Below, piece after piece: positions 36,797-45,267 of a DNA stretch of 64,000 nucleotides; the stretch's first letter is position 1, and each line of letters opens with the position of its first letter. Where the stretch lies: positions 50,542 through 114,541 of the forward strand of contig JAVVXB010000003.1 of the NCBI GenBank assembly GCA_036651815.1, in the 5' to 3' direction. The position numbers and the translations under genes were made by a program. This DNA comes from JAVVXB01 sp036651815. Lineage in GTDB: Bacteria; Bacillota; Clostridia; Christensenellales; CAG-138. The notes below the pieces were generated by a model that saw only the letters and a program-made list of their open reading frames with translations, was not told the origin of the DNA and ran no database searches.

Positions 36797-36803
36797 ATGG
36801 ATT

Positions 36804-36812
36804 AGTATAGCA
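36804..36812 (-). promoter_or_regulatory. Extended -10 abutting the rsmA start
   Basis: Minus strand TGcTATACT (36812-36804), then seven bases, then ATG. The predicted transcription start is 36797, immediately before the ATG at 36796. No SD and no clear -35. Confidence 0.75.
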
Positions 36813-36844
36813 TATTTTTGTAAAGAACACTGCCATCATGCGTA

Positions 36845-37588
36845 TTATTCCGGCACGGCGGCCATGAGCACCTCGCCAATGGGTGCACAGATGGTCAACT
36901 GCGCACGGGCATCCTGATGCGTTTCGGTCAGATTGATGACCACTAGGTTTTTTCCGGTAAAATAGTCAGCCAGTCCTGCGGCCGGATACACCACAAGGGA
37001 GGTGCCACCGATGATGAGCATATCTGCACGCGAAATATGTGTTACGGCAGATTGCAACACTTCGCTGTCCAAGCTCTCGCCATACAGCACTACGTCCGGT
37101 TTAATCAAGCCGCCGCAGGCACAACGCGGCACATTGTTCATGGGTAGAATTTCGGAGAGCGAATAGATCCTGCCACATTTCATGCAGTGATTTCGATAGA
37201 CGCTGCCGTGTAGCTCCAGCACATGACGGCTGCCTGCCTGCTGATGCAGATCGTCAATATTCTGGGTGATGACAGCGGTCAGCTTGCCGGCTTGCTCAAG
37301 CCGTGCAAGCGCTTTGTGCGCTTGGTTGGGACGCGCATTCGGAACCAGCAGAAATTTGCGGTAGTATTCAAAAAATACTTCGGTGTGGTGCATGAAAAAC
37401 TCATGGGACAGCAGTGTCTCCGGCGGATACCCAAACTGTTGGATGGCCTGAAAGATCCCATCCGAACTACGAAAATCCGGAATGCCGCTCTCCGTGGAGG
37501 TACCTGCACCACCCAGAAATGCAACGCGCCGCGCATCCGCAAGCATCATTTTTAATTGTTTAATTTGAGTTAAAATTTTTGAGTTCAT
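36845..37588 (-). CDS. Sirtuin-type NAD-dependent protein deacylase
   Basis: 247 residues. NAD-binding GAGTSTESGIPDFRS, the TQNIDDLHQQAG loop and the catalytic His in ELHGSVYRNHC are present, as are two zinc Cys pairs (CMKC and CACG). Sirtuins remove acetyl or acyl groups from lysines, releasing nicotinamide and O-acyl-ADP-ribose. The ATG at 37588 has the SD GAGAGGG. It lies between the YgjP-like gene and rsmA in the same direction, but rsmA has its own promoter. Confidence 0.93.
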   Translation of the reverse strand: MNSKILTQIKQLKMMLADARRVAFLGGAGTSTESGIPDFRSSDGIFQAIQQFGYPPETLLSHEFFMHHTEVFFEYYRKFLLVPNARPNQAHKALARLEQAGKLTAVITQNIDDLHQQAGSRHVLELHGSVYRNHCMKCGRIYSLSEILPMNNVPRCACGGLIKPDVVLYGESLDSEVLQSAVTHISRADMLIIGGTSLVVYPAAGLADYFTGKNLVVINLTETHQDARAQLTICAPIGEVLMAAVPE

Positions 37589-37643
37589 GCTGGTTGCCCT
37601 CTCAACTGAAGATTGACGCTTGGCAGATCGATGATCGGAATCA

Positions 37644-38321
37644 TCAAGTTTGCTTAAGTCGTCGTCGAGTGTCTTTCCATTCTGGACAAAAACCATCCAT
37701 CAGCTGGTAGAACCGTTCGTTGTGGCTCGGCTCCCACAGATGGGTCAGTTCATGGAGTATGACATATTGCAGGAACTCAGAATCGAGGCGTACCAATTGA
37801 AGATTGAGTGTGATGATCCCCGTGCGGACGTTGCAGGTGCCCCAACGGGAGGTCATATCGCGCATCCGCCAACCACTTGCGGATTTTCCAACAATTTGTT
37901 CGCAGGTTCCAAGCAACGCGGGCATTAAAGTGGCAAGCTGCTTGCGATACCAGTTATCCAAGACATGCCTACGTTCTGCTACACTGCTGCCCAAAGGAAT
38001 GCGAAGAACGATGCGCTCTCCGTCCGCGAATACATCGGCGCGTTTGTCTGCCTCCGCCACTTGTAGGCGGTATGGGCGCCCCCAGAGAAAGAGCGTTTCG
38101 CCGGAGATGTAGTTGGCTGTGGGTTTTGATGCATATGCAGCGCGGTGCTTTTGAATCCATGGCAGCCGCTTCCGCGCAAACGATTCGATGGCAGCGTCTC
38201 CCATGGACATCGGCGCGGTCAGCACCACGCGCCCATCCGGCTGCTTGATGCGAAGATAGAGATTTTTGATACATTTCTGCTCGATTTCCACGTGAATCCC
38301 GTCCAGTAACAGTGTTTTCAT
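37644..38321 (-). CDS. YgjP-like (DUF45) zinc metallopeptidase
   Basis: 225 residues. The signature VILHELTHLWEPSHNERFYQLM holds HExxH and a downstream His, as in YgjP/SprT-like families. The N-terminal half (YLRIKQPDGRVVLTAPMSM, FARKRLPWIQKH) is typical of DUF45. Substrate unknown; probably cytosolic. The ATG at 38321 follows a TATGCTATAAT box by seven bases, with no SD. An in-frame TTG at 38327 overlaps the promoter region and is less likely. Confidence 0.88.
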   Translation of the reverse strand: MKTLLLDGIHVEIEQKCIKNLYLRIKQPDGRVVLTAPMSMGDAAIESFARKRLPWIQKHRAAYASKPTANYISGETLFLWGRPYRLQVAEADKRADVFADGERIVLRIPLGSSVAERRHVLDNWYRKQLATLMPALLGTCEQIVGKSASGWRMRDMTSRWGTCNVRTGIITLNLQLVRLDSEFLQYVILHELTHLWEPSHNERFYQLMDGFCPEWKDTRRRLKQT

Positions 38322-38328
38322 AGTCAAT

Positions 38329-38337
38329 ATTATAGCA
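38329..38337 (-). promoter_or_regulatory. Extended -10 abutting the YgjP-like gene start
   Basis: Minus strand TGcTATAAT (38337-38329), a perfect extended -10. The predicted start is 38322, next to the ATG at 38321. No SD. Confidence 0.8.
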
Positions 38338-38605
38338 TAGTTGTACGAATGTTTTGCAAGTCTGGATCATCAAATTTGGCGGTTCTTTGGGAGGCTTGCG
38401 GGCAATCGGGCCCCAGCATGTGTAGTAAATGGGTGGGAAAGCGGTTTCGCTATCTTTCTGCTATTTTTCGCATGCCCATGAAATTACCGCCAGTGAGATC
38501 TGCAAATTCGACACTGCACGAACAAAAGAAATTCAAACGCAACAGAATTTTTTTTGTTAAAAAACGCATCCAGGAGCGGCACAACACAGCACCCAGTTGA
38601 GGAAG

Positions 38606-39043
38606 TTACCTGCGAATGGTGGTATCCGTTTCCTCCGGCGAATCCGGGAAAGAAAGATGCCCCTGTAGATCAAATAATGAGAATGTTCGGTTTTCCACGG
38701 CGGCCAGTAGAACAAGCTGGATGATCTCGCCTCGCCAGCGATACAGCGTGGATTCTGAAACATTTAAGTCATTCATGAGGTGAACGACGCGTTGCTTGGT
38801 TTTTTTATAGCGTGGTACCGGATGGTGCAGACCAAACAGACGGATCATTGCTCTGGCCTTTTCCGGATTACGGCGCTTGAGATACGTATAAGCACGGGCG
38901 ATGGCATCACACCATTGTTGCATCGCTGCCCGCTCACTTTCCGTCAGGTTGTACCCACGCTGCAACCGATCCCGGTTGCGCCGGTAATCCAGCAGTTGAT
39001 GATTTACCTCGTTACGCAGATCCATGTATTCAGAAATCAACAT
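38606..39043 (-). CDS. ArpU/RinA-like phage-type transcriptional regulator
   Basis: 145 residues. A helical N-terminal half (EVNHQLLDYRRNRDRLQRGY) precedes a helix-turn-helix, LMNDLNVSESTLYRWRGEIIQLVLLAAVE, of the kind found in ArpU/RinA late-gene regulators of Firmicute phages. A strong SD (AAGGAGGAG) precedes the ATG. No phage structural or integrase genes are nearby, so it is either a solitary remnant or a domesticated regulator. Target unknown. Confidence 0.6.
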   Translation of the reverse strand: MLISEYMDLRNEVNHQLLDYRRNRDRLQRGYNLTESERAAMQQWCDAIARAYTYLKRRNPEKARAMIRLFGLHHPVPRYKKTKQRVVHLMNDLNVSESTLYRWRGEIIQLVLLAAVENRTFSLFDLQGHLSFPDSPEETDTTIRR

Positions 39044-39219
39044 GAAAGCTCCTCCTTATAAGAACGTTTGTTTGTATCAGTATATCGTTGGTACATTTCT
39101 GCCACTGCGCAAATGAATGTACAGTGGCGGCACGCAGCAGAGGGGGATATAATCGAAATTTTTCGCAATTTGTCGAACAAGCGAATTAAAAACTTGAGTG
39201 CTTGCGATTGAAAATGTTA

Positions 39220-39228
39220 TGCTATAAT
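39220..39228 (+). promoter_or_regulatory. Extended -10 abutting the rarA start
   Basis: TGcTATAAT (39220-39228) then six bases and the ATG at 39235, which coincides exactly with the predicted +1. No SD. Confidence 0.82.
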
Positions 39229-39234
39229 GGCACT

Positions 39235-40551
39235 ATGGAAAATTTATTGGCAACTAATCTGGCAGACAACGCGCCGCTGGCGGATCGCATGCGCCCGCGT
39301 ACGTTGGATGAGTTTGTCGGGCAACAACATATTGTTGGCGAAGGGAAATTGCTGCGCCGGGCGATTTTGAGTGATCGGATGCAGTCTTCTATTTTTTTCG
39401 GGCCTCCAGGCACGGGCAAAACCACGCTTGCGGGGATCGTGGCTGCGGCCACCGGAGGCGCGTTTGCAAAGCTCAATGCCGTCGCCGCAGGGGTAAAGGA
39501 ACTGCGAGAACTTGTGTCGGAGGCGCAGAAACGCTTGCAGCTCTATGGTCAGCCGACCTATCTGTTGCTGGATGAATGCCATCGCTGGAGCAAAACTCAG
39601 TCGGATTCGCTGCTGCCCGCGCTCGAAAAAGGAACGATCCGATTCATTGGTAGCACCACAGAGAATCCCATGATTGCCATGACCAGCGCCATCGTGTCCC
39701 GTTGCCGTGTGTTTCAGTTTTATCCGCTGACCAGCGCGGATGTGGAAACAGCGGTTCGCCATGCACTGCGGGACGGGGAGCGGGGGTTTGGGGCAAAGAA
39801 CGTACATTTGGATGAAGATGCCCTGCACACCATTTCTGCGATTGCTAATGGGGATTGCCGCAACGCACTCAATGCGCTGGAACTGGCGGTGCTGACTACC
39901 CTTCCGGATGGGAACGGTGTCATTCATATTACCCGTGAAATTGCCGCAGAATCCAGTCAGCGCAAAGTGATCAAATGCGACGAACAGTTGTTTTACGATA
40001 TGTTGAGCGCTTTTTGCAAATCGCTTCGTGGTGGGGACAGCAACGCGGCCATCGCGTGGTTCTCCCGGCTGATCTATGCTGGGGTCGATCCCCGCATCAT
40101 TGCCCGGCGGTTGATTGCACACGCCAGCGAAGACGTTGGCCTTGCTAATCCGCAAGCCATGGTGCAGGCGGTGGCGGCGGCGGATGCACTGGAACATATT
40201 GGTATGCCGGAGGCCAAGTTACCGCTTACACAGGCCATCATTTTCATCTGCGAATCCCCTAAGAGCAACAGCGTTTGCTGCGCCGTGGATGGTGCAATGG
40301 CGGATGCGGAGAAAAGCTACGATGAGCCTGTGCCCATCTACCTGCGGGATACTGCGTTTGCGGGGGCAGCAAAGCTAGGGCATGGCGTTGGATATCGGTA
40401 TCCGCACGATTATCCGGGTCACTGGGTCGAGCAGGATTACATGCCGCAGTCGCTCAAGGGAGTGCAATATTACTGTCCGTCAGATCAGGGACAGGAATCC
40501 AAAATCAAGGAAAATCATGAAAAGCGCGATATACTGCGCAAGAGGGAGTAG
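39235..40551 (+). CDS. rarA: Replication-associated recombination protein RarA (MgsA)
   Basis: 438 residues. The N-terminus NAPLADRMRPRTLDEFVGQQHI and Walker A FFGPPGTGKTTLAG, Walker B LLLDECHRW and sensor GSTTENP are characteristic. The C-terminal tetramerisation region (EDVGLANPQAMVQAVAAADA; PKSNSVCCAVDGAMAD) is complete. It is a clamp-loader-like AAA+ ATPase acting at stalled forks. The ATG is chosen from family similarity; it probably begins a leaderless mRNA. A membrane-protein gene follows by 5 bp with its own SD. Confidence 0.95.
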   Translation: MENLLATNLADNAPLADRMRPRTLDEFVGQQHIVGEGKLLRRAILSDRMQSSIFFGPPGTGKTTLAGIVAAATGGAFAKLNAVAAGVKELRELVSEAQKRLQLYGQPTYLLLDECHRWSKTQSDSLLPALEKGTIRFIGSTTENPMIAMTSAIVSRCRVFQFYPLTSADVETAVRHALRDGERGFGAKNVHLDEDALHTISAIANGDCRNALNALELAVLTTLPDGNGVIHITREIAAESSQRKVIKCDEQLFYDMLSAFCKSLRGGDSNAAIAWFSRLIYAGVDPRIIARRLIAHASEDVGLANPQAMVQAVAAADALEHIGMPEAKLPLTQAIIFICESPKSNSVCCAVDGAMADAEKSYDEPVPIYLRDTAFAGAAKLGHGVGYRYPHDYPGHWVEQDYMPQSLKGVQYYCPSDQGQESKIKENHEKRDILRKRE

Positions 40552-40556
40552 ATCAT

Positions 40557-41606
40557 ATGGAAGAGCGCATAAAACCTGTGAAACAGCCCCATCGAATTCG
40601 GGCATTTCTCGCCAAGAAGGGCATCTGCATTTCGGCCAAGGTATACTTTGTGGATGCGATGGGCGCGATGGCATACGGCCTGTTTGCAACGTTGCTCATT
40701 GGGACGATCTTTGGCACCATCGGTGAAAAGCTGAACGTTCCGCTACTGATACAGATTGCAGATTATTGCAAAGCAGCCACCGGACCTGCGCTTGGGCTTG
40801 CAATCGCCTATAAACTCGGCGCACCGATGCTGGTGCTGCTTTCGGCCGCTGCGGTTGGCTTTGCCGGTAATGCGCTCGGCGGCCCGGTCGGCGCGTTTCT
40901 TGCTGCTATTATTGGCACGGAATTTGGCAAACTAGTCAGCAAGGAAACCCGGGTGGATATCATCGTAACTCCGGCGGTGACCATCCTTACCGGTGCAATG
41001 ATCGCAATCTTTGTTGGTCCGGGCGTTTCCGCGCTGATGAATGGCTTAGGGCTTATTATTATGCGCGCAACCGAATTGCAACCGGTACTCATGGGCATCA
41101 TCGTATCGGTCATCGTTGGCATGGTACTCACACTGCCCATCTCCAGCGCTGCGTTGTGCATTATGCTGGGACTTTCCGGCATTGCTGCAGGAGCCGCAAC
41201 TGCGGGCTGCTGTGCGCAGATGGTTGGGTTTGCCGTCATGAGTTTCCGGGAGAATCGCTGGGGTGGACTGCTGGCACAAGGCCTCGGAACCTCCATGCTG
41301 CAAATGGGCAACATCGTTAAAAATCCACGCATTTGGCTTCCACCAACGCTGGCTGCCGCCATCACCGGCCCCATTGCCTCGGCGGTGTTTAAACTGGAAT
41401 CCATCCCCGCTGCTGCCGGCATGGGAACCTGCGGCCTGGTAGGCCCCATCGGCATTTTTACAGCGATGGAGCCATCTGTACAGATGTGGCTTGGCATTCT
41501 GCTGGTTTGCTTTGTGTTACCTGCGATTTTAAGTTGGCTGTTCTACCTGGGCTTGCGCAGGATTGGCTGGATCAAGGATGGCGACCTAACGCTCACACAG
41601 GAATAA
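40557..41606 (+). CDS. PTS_EIIC-type membrane protein
   Basis: 349 residues and about ten membrane segments, rich in Gly and Ala (GGPVGAFLAAIIGTEFGKLVS; LTLPISSAALCIMLGLSG; GMGTCGLVGPIGIFTAME). This pattern matches the PTS_EIIC_2 family, stand-alone membrane proteins related to PTS sugar transporters. No EIIA or EIIB gene is adjacent, so it may not phosphorylate a sugar. SD GAGGGAG precedes the ATG; it is 5 bp after rarA and presumably co-transcribed. Confidence 0.8.
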   Translation: MEERIKPVKQPHRIRAFLAKKGICISAKVYFVDAMGAMAYGLFATLLIGTIFGTIGEKLNVPLLIQIADYCKAATGPALGLAIAYKLGAPMLVLLSAAAVGFAGNALGGPVGAFLAAIIGTEFGKLVSKETRVDIIVTPAVTILTGAMIAIFVGPGVSALMNGLGLIIMRATELQPVLMGIIVSVIVGMVLTLPISSAALCIMLGLSGIAAGAATAGCCAQMVGFAVMSFRENRWGGLLAQGLGTSMLQMGNIVKNPRIWLPPTLAAAITGPIASAVFKLESIPAAAGMGTCGLVGPIGIFTAMEPSVQMWLGILLVCFVLPAILSWLFYLGLRRIGWIKDGDLTLTQE

Positions 41607-41633
41607 TTCGGGAATTACTGACATCATGAAAAC

Positions 41634-41675
41634 AAACCGCCTGAATGACCGTTCGCTGGCCATAAGGCGGTTTCT
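41634..41675 (+). terminator. Terminator after rarA and the PTS-type gene
   Basis: AAACCGCCT (41634-41642) pairs with AGGCGGTTT (41665-41673) across a 22-nt loop; the T-tract is short (TTTCT). Confidence 0.65.
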
Positions 41676-41741
41676 ATCGTTTAGAATGGATTGCTTGATG
41701 GGGGAATGATGATTGCGTTGCGAAAATCTATCGAATGCGTG

Positions 41742-42458
41742 TTATACAAAAAATCGACGCTTTAATTGACTCTTAACATTCGCGCGACGATTGAGCAGCA
41801 GCAAGCCGGCAGAAATAATGTGGCAGGGGAAGAGCGCATATACGGACCAATGTGGCCAAGCGTGTGTGCGCTCATAAAAATGGATAGAACATTCGATGAG
41901 TACCACGAAAACACCGGCACCTGACAGGGAAACAGCGCACTTGATCAGCACGTCCATCCGATTTTTGCGTAGGGAAAGCCACGCAATAAGCAGAGCGTAC
42001 AACGTTGCAAACACCACAATGGGCAATCCCAGGTGCAAAAACCAGTTGGTATCGGTTTGCAGCTCAATAAACTTTAAAAACAATGCGATCGCTGCGCCAT
42101 CTAACAGAAGGCAGATGACGGCATTGCGTTTTTTCAGCATCAACGGCAGCAGTAGACAGGTGAACACAACCAATAGGCTGCCTGTGACATACAACGACCA
42201 AGAAAACCGCCCATTGATCAGCAGGTTTGTAAACATGGTGATGAATACGGGGATCAGTAGCATCAGGGAGATGAAGGTTGCGGTATATCGGCGGTCGACT
42301 CGCGCGTTCAGCCGCTCAACATGGACAGGATAGGGGCGAAATTGTTCGATATCCTCTTCATTTATGGGGTTGACAGGGTTGATCACCTCCACACCGCACA
42401 GTGGGCATCGGCGCTCGCTTTTTTCCAACTCGACGCCACAGTTGACACAGTAACTCAT
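41742..42458 (-). CDS. Zinc-ribbon membrane protein (DUF6320-like)
   Basis: 238 residues. The N-terminal zinc ribbon is MSYCVNCGVELEKSERRCPLCG (two CxxC pairs), followed by a cytosolic stretch and about six membrane segments. The arrangement resembles DUF6320 proteins, which I recall occurring beside acyltransferase and hydrolase genes in gut Firmicutes; that recollection should be checked. SD AAAGGA precedes the ATG. It is third in a minus-strand set with the acyltransferase and alpha/beta hydrolase, separated from the former by 347 bp. Confidence 0.72.
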   Translation of the reverse strand: MSYCVNCGVELEKSERRCPLCGVEVINPVNPINEEDIEQFRPYPVHVERLNARVDRRYTATFISLMLLIPVFITMFTNLLINGRFSWSLYVTGSLLVVFTCLLLPLMLKKRNAVICLLLDGAAIALFLKFIELQTDTNWFLHLGLPIVVFATLYALLIAWLSLRKNRMDVLIKCAVSLSGAGVFVVLIECSIHFYERTHAWPHWSVYALFPCHIISAGLLLLNRRANVKSQLKRRFFV

Positions 42459-42805
42459 GCTTGATCTTGTCCTTTGCTTTCGAAATTAGGTTGTATTTTT
42501 AAAAGAAGAATATCCAGTTTCGAGTGGATGATGCTATCAGTTCAAACCATAAATTTGCAAGCTTTGCTGCGATTAATCTTGGGTTATAAGCGCAGAGATT
42601 GCAAAGAGAATCCGAAAGCGCTTTGGGGAAAAATGATGGAACACACCCTGCGGAATGATTTTCGATTGGCCGCCTTGCTGACTGGATGGTTTGTTGAGTT
42701 TTCCGAAACCGAAAAAATGAAGCAGGAACACGATGGTATCGTTACCGTTCTGAACCAACGAAGCATGCAGTTTTTGCAGCTTGCGTCTCATCCGCCAGAA
42801 GCGAG
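42459..42805. other. Gap between the zinc-ribbon and acyltransferase genes
   Basis: A plus-strand frame at 42474-42809 and a minus-strand frame at 42573-42791 are both open here. Neither has a good SD or a recognised motif. The plus-strand part from about 42632 (MMEHTLRNDFRLAALLTGWF) has protein-like composition, so a small gene or a relic cannot be excluded. Confidence 0.3.
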
Positions 42806-44089
42806 CTAATCTTGCTGGTTACTCTCGATTTTCACATGGATGCCCAGCTTAACGAGCCGCGTGAAAAACTCTTTTTCAAGGACCGGTTCCTCTATGGTAC
42901 GCGTAAAATTCAATCGCAGCAACCCTTGGTACGACATGGCCGCCGCACACACGCGGTTCTTCGCCAACGGGCCAAGGATAAAATCCATACGATTGACGTA
43001 TTTTGCCATGGCGTCTGGCAGCGTAACAATGCCGAGGTTACTTAAACAGGTGGACGATACCGCATCGCCAACTTGACTATACACCAACTTCATTGCTGCA
43101 TTTTTCAAAAATAACGGAGTAGCCCGCAACAGTGGATTTTCCTGTGTGCGGACATTGGTGGTAAATTTTGTATTCAGCAGCTTTGCGGTTACCTCCATGG
43201 CCATGAAGTGGTGAACAATATTCAGCACTTCATCAAACGTATAAAGACCGAGACGCGGGTCGATGCCCGGGTTGACATAACTTGCAAAATTTCGCAGTGT
43301 TACGGAGGGAAAAAACCGCCGAAGGTTAATGGGCACGCAGATTTTGACAGGTTTATACCATTTTTTAAGCAGGACGCGCCGTCTTTGGATGGCATCGATG
43401 GATAGAATCATGACAGCCGTGAGATATTCGTTGACGCTGACGTTTTTTGTCCGCGCCTTTTCCATCAGTTCGAAGACCGGAATGGTGCCCGTCACAATAT
43501 TGATAAAGCCGCCAATCTCATCCGTACCCCGGATATGATAGGCCTTGGACTCCTTGCGGCTCTGACAGTAATCGCCGGAATGTTTGGTAAAGCTGTCCTC
43601 GCTCTCCTCAGGTTTGGGCGGAACGGAGCAGTCCAGAACCATGGCGCTTCTGGGTATGGTCGCGCCATATTTGATGCGCAGGTATTCCGCAAGAAGCGTC
43701 TGTAAAAGCACGAGTCCACCGGTGCCGTCTGCTAACACATGAAAAAACTCAATGGCAATACGATTTTGGTCATAACGCACACGGAGACCGAATCCATCGT
43801 TGTCCTTCAGCCGCATGCGCACGCAGGGATTGCCAACATCCGGCTGAATCTTCGGCGTTTCCTCGCTGTGCTCAAGATAGAACCAAAATGCGCCCCACCG
43901 GAGCTTGACGGAAAATGACGGACAACGCTTGAGCGCACATCTCTGCGCAACCTCCAGAATATCGGGATCAATCGGATCTGTCAGCGTTGCGGAGATGCGA
44001 AACAGTGCCGTCCAATTTCGGTTCATGGTGGCCGGATAAATCAATGCCGCATTATCCAGTTTCATCCAGCGGGTAGGTTTTCTGTCCAT
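42806..44089 (-). CDS. HxxxD acyltransferase (alcohol acetyltransferase/condensation-like)
   Basis: 427 residues. The catalytic motif is FFHVLADGTGG (HxxxDG), as in chloramphenicol-acetyltransferase-fold acyltransferases, condensation domains and PapA5. Other family-like blocks are ICVPINLRRFFPS and a late SNLGIVTLPD. It likely moves an acyl group from a thioester to an alcohol or amine. The ATG at 44089 is one base past the stop of the hydrolase (TAATATG), so translation is coupled. A TTG at 44107 is in frame but its SD is too close. Confidence 0.8.
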   Translation of the reverse strand: MDRKPTRWMKLDNAALIYPATMNRNWTALFRISATLTDPIDPDILEVAQRCALKRCPSFSVKLRWGAFWFYLEHSEETPKIQPDVGNPCVRMRLKDNDGFGLRVRYDQNRIAIEFFHVLADGTGGLVLLQTLLAEYLRIKYGATIPRSAMVLDCSVPPKPEESEDSFTKHSGDYCQSRKESKAYHIRGTDEIGGFINIVTGTIPVFELMEKARTKNVSVNEYLTAVMILSIDAIQRRRVLLKKWYKPVKICVPINLRRFFPSVTLRNFASYVNPGIDPRLGLYTFDEVLNIVHHFMAMEVTAKLLNTKFTTNVRTQENPLLRATPLFLKNAAMKLVYSQVGDAVSSTCLSNLGIVTLPDAMAKYVNRMDFILGPLAKNRVCAAAMSYQGLLRLNFTRTIEEPVLEKEFFTRLVKLGIHVKIESNQQD

Positions 44090-44090
44090 A

Positions 44091-44996
44091 TTACTGTAGC
44101 AGTCCAAGTTCCTTTTTCAGAAAAATAGCCATCTGCTTGACGGCGGCTTGACCCTCCGGCGTGCCGTAGAGGGGATAAACGTGCCACATGCCCGGCTCAA
44201 TGTGCAGACTTGCACGGCAACCGCTCTGTTGGAGCTTTTCAAAAAGCGTACGGCTGTCGTCTAGCAGAATTTCATCTCCGCCAGCAAACAGCTGAGACGG
44301 GGGAAAACCCGCAAAATGACCGAAAATCGGCGAAACATAAGGCTCCGTTTCATGTCCGGCTGCATATACGAGCACATAGTACGCAAGCGATTCTCGGCAA
44401 AGCGATGGATCGCGAAACACGTTATTGCGGTAGGATTTACCGGACATACTCAGATCCGTCCAAGGCGAAATGCCAAGGATGCAGCCCGGCAGGGGAATGC
44501 CCTCGTCCTTGCACCGCAGAGCGAGACAGTAGCATAATCCACCGCCGGCGCTTTCTCCGGCAAAGGCGATGTGCTCTGGCTGGTAGCCTCGTTCCAATAG
44601 ATATTGATAAGCCGTCATGGCATCGTCCACAGCGTCAGGATATTTATTTTCAGGCGCAAGGCGGTAGGCAACGCAGAGAATATTCAGCCGCGTTTCATCA
44701 GCTAGCACACCGCCGAACCCTTTGCTGTAATCCAGCCCGCCCGCCGTATAGCCGCCGCCGTGCAGATACAGGATAACATGGGTATCCTTGGACTGGCAGT
44801 TTATGGGCGTTGCCCAGCTTGCCTTAAAATGTTCGAATGGTACATCCGTAAAATCAACCTTTGTTTGAAGCAAGCGAGTGCTGATTTTTCCGAGATTATC
44901 CTGCCCCTTTCGGGCGGCCTCAATGCCAGAAAATCGGACGAGAGGTTTGGTTAGGCGCAACTGCAGTTTTAGGATGAGGGCGCTGATGCTTAGCAT
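44091..44996 (-). CDS. Alpha/beta hydrolase (HSL-type lipase/esterase)
   Basis: 301 residues. The oxyanion motif is LYLHGGGYTAGG, and the nucleophile elbow is FAGESAGGGL (GxSxG). The acid and His appear in GGDEILLDDS and MWHVYPLYG. This is the hormone-sensitive-lipase type, acting on short- to medium-chain esters. The N-terminal hydrophobic stretch is short and may associate with the membrane. SD GGAAGGAG precedes the ATG. It is first in an operon with the acyltransferase and zinc-ribbon protein, suggesting acyl-ester metabolism. Confidence 0.9.
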   Translation of the reverse strand: MLSISALILKLQLRLTKPLVRFSGIEAARKGQDNLGKISTRLLQTKVDFTDVPFEHFKASWATPINCQSKDTHVILYLHGGGYTAGGLDYSKGFGGVLADETRLNILCVAYRLAPENKYPDAVDDAMTAYQYLLERGYQPEHIAFAGESAGGGLCYCLALRCKDEGIPLPGCILGISPWTDLSMSGKSYRNNVFRDPSLCRESLAYYVLVYAAGHETEPYVSPIFGHFAGFPPSQLFAGGDEILLDDSRTLFEKLQQSGCRASLHIEPGMWHVYPLYGTPEGQAAVKQMAIFLKKELGLLQ

Positions 44997-45134
44997 GGCG
45001 GGAACTCCTTCCGTCTGTCTTAATAAATGATGCTATGGCTGATTCACCCAGGCGCGCGTGAACATGTTTTCCGTTCAGCTTTGGCCGGTTGCGCAGATGT
45101 GCGCCACGATTGTTTGTTGAAATCAGTTTAAGTC

Positions 45135-45143
45135 AGTATAACA
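45135..45143 (-). promoter_or_regulatory. Extended -10 promoter of the hydrolase-acyltransferase operon
   Basis: Minus strand TATGTTATACT; TGtTATACT at 45143-45135. It predicts a leader of about 130 nt before the ATG at 44996, which carries an SD, so this one is not leaderless. Confidence 0.55.
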
Positions 45144-45267
45144 TAAAGCGGATAGGATATGGAAAATAATTATCGGAGGAAATGGAACGAACAACATGCG
45201 ATTGCATGCGCAACCGCTCAAACACATCCATGTGACGCGATTTCAATTGCCTTTGTAATCGTGAAAA

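Noticed and set aside
6757..38480. Resemblance between intergenic patches near 6757-6800 and 38438-38480 (both contain CTGCTATTTTT and flanking similarity)
   Set aside because: Only a short imperfect match by eye, with no defined ends or further copies; probably chance in AT-rich spacers.
39244..40197. 317-codon minus-strand frame opposite rarA
   Set aside because: rarA is unmistakable on the plus strand; the antisense frame has no SD and shadow-like composition.
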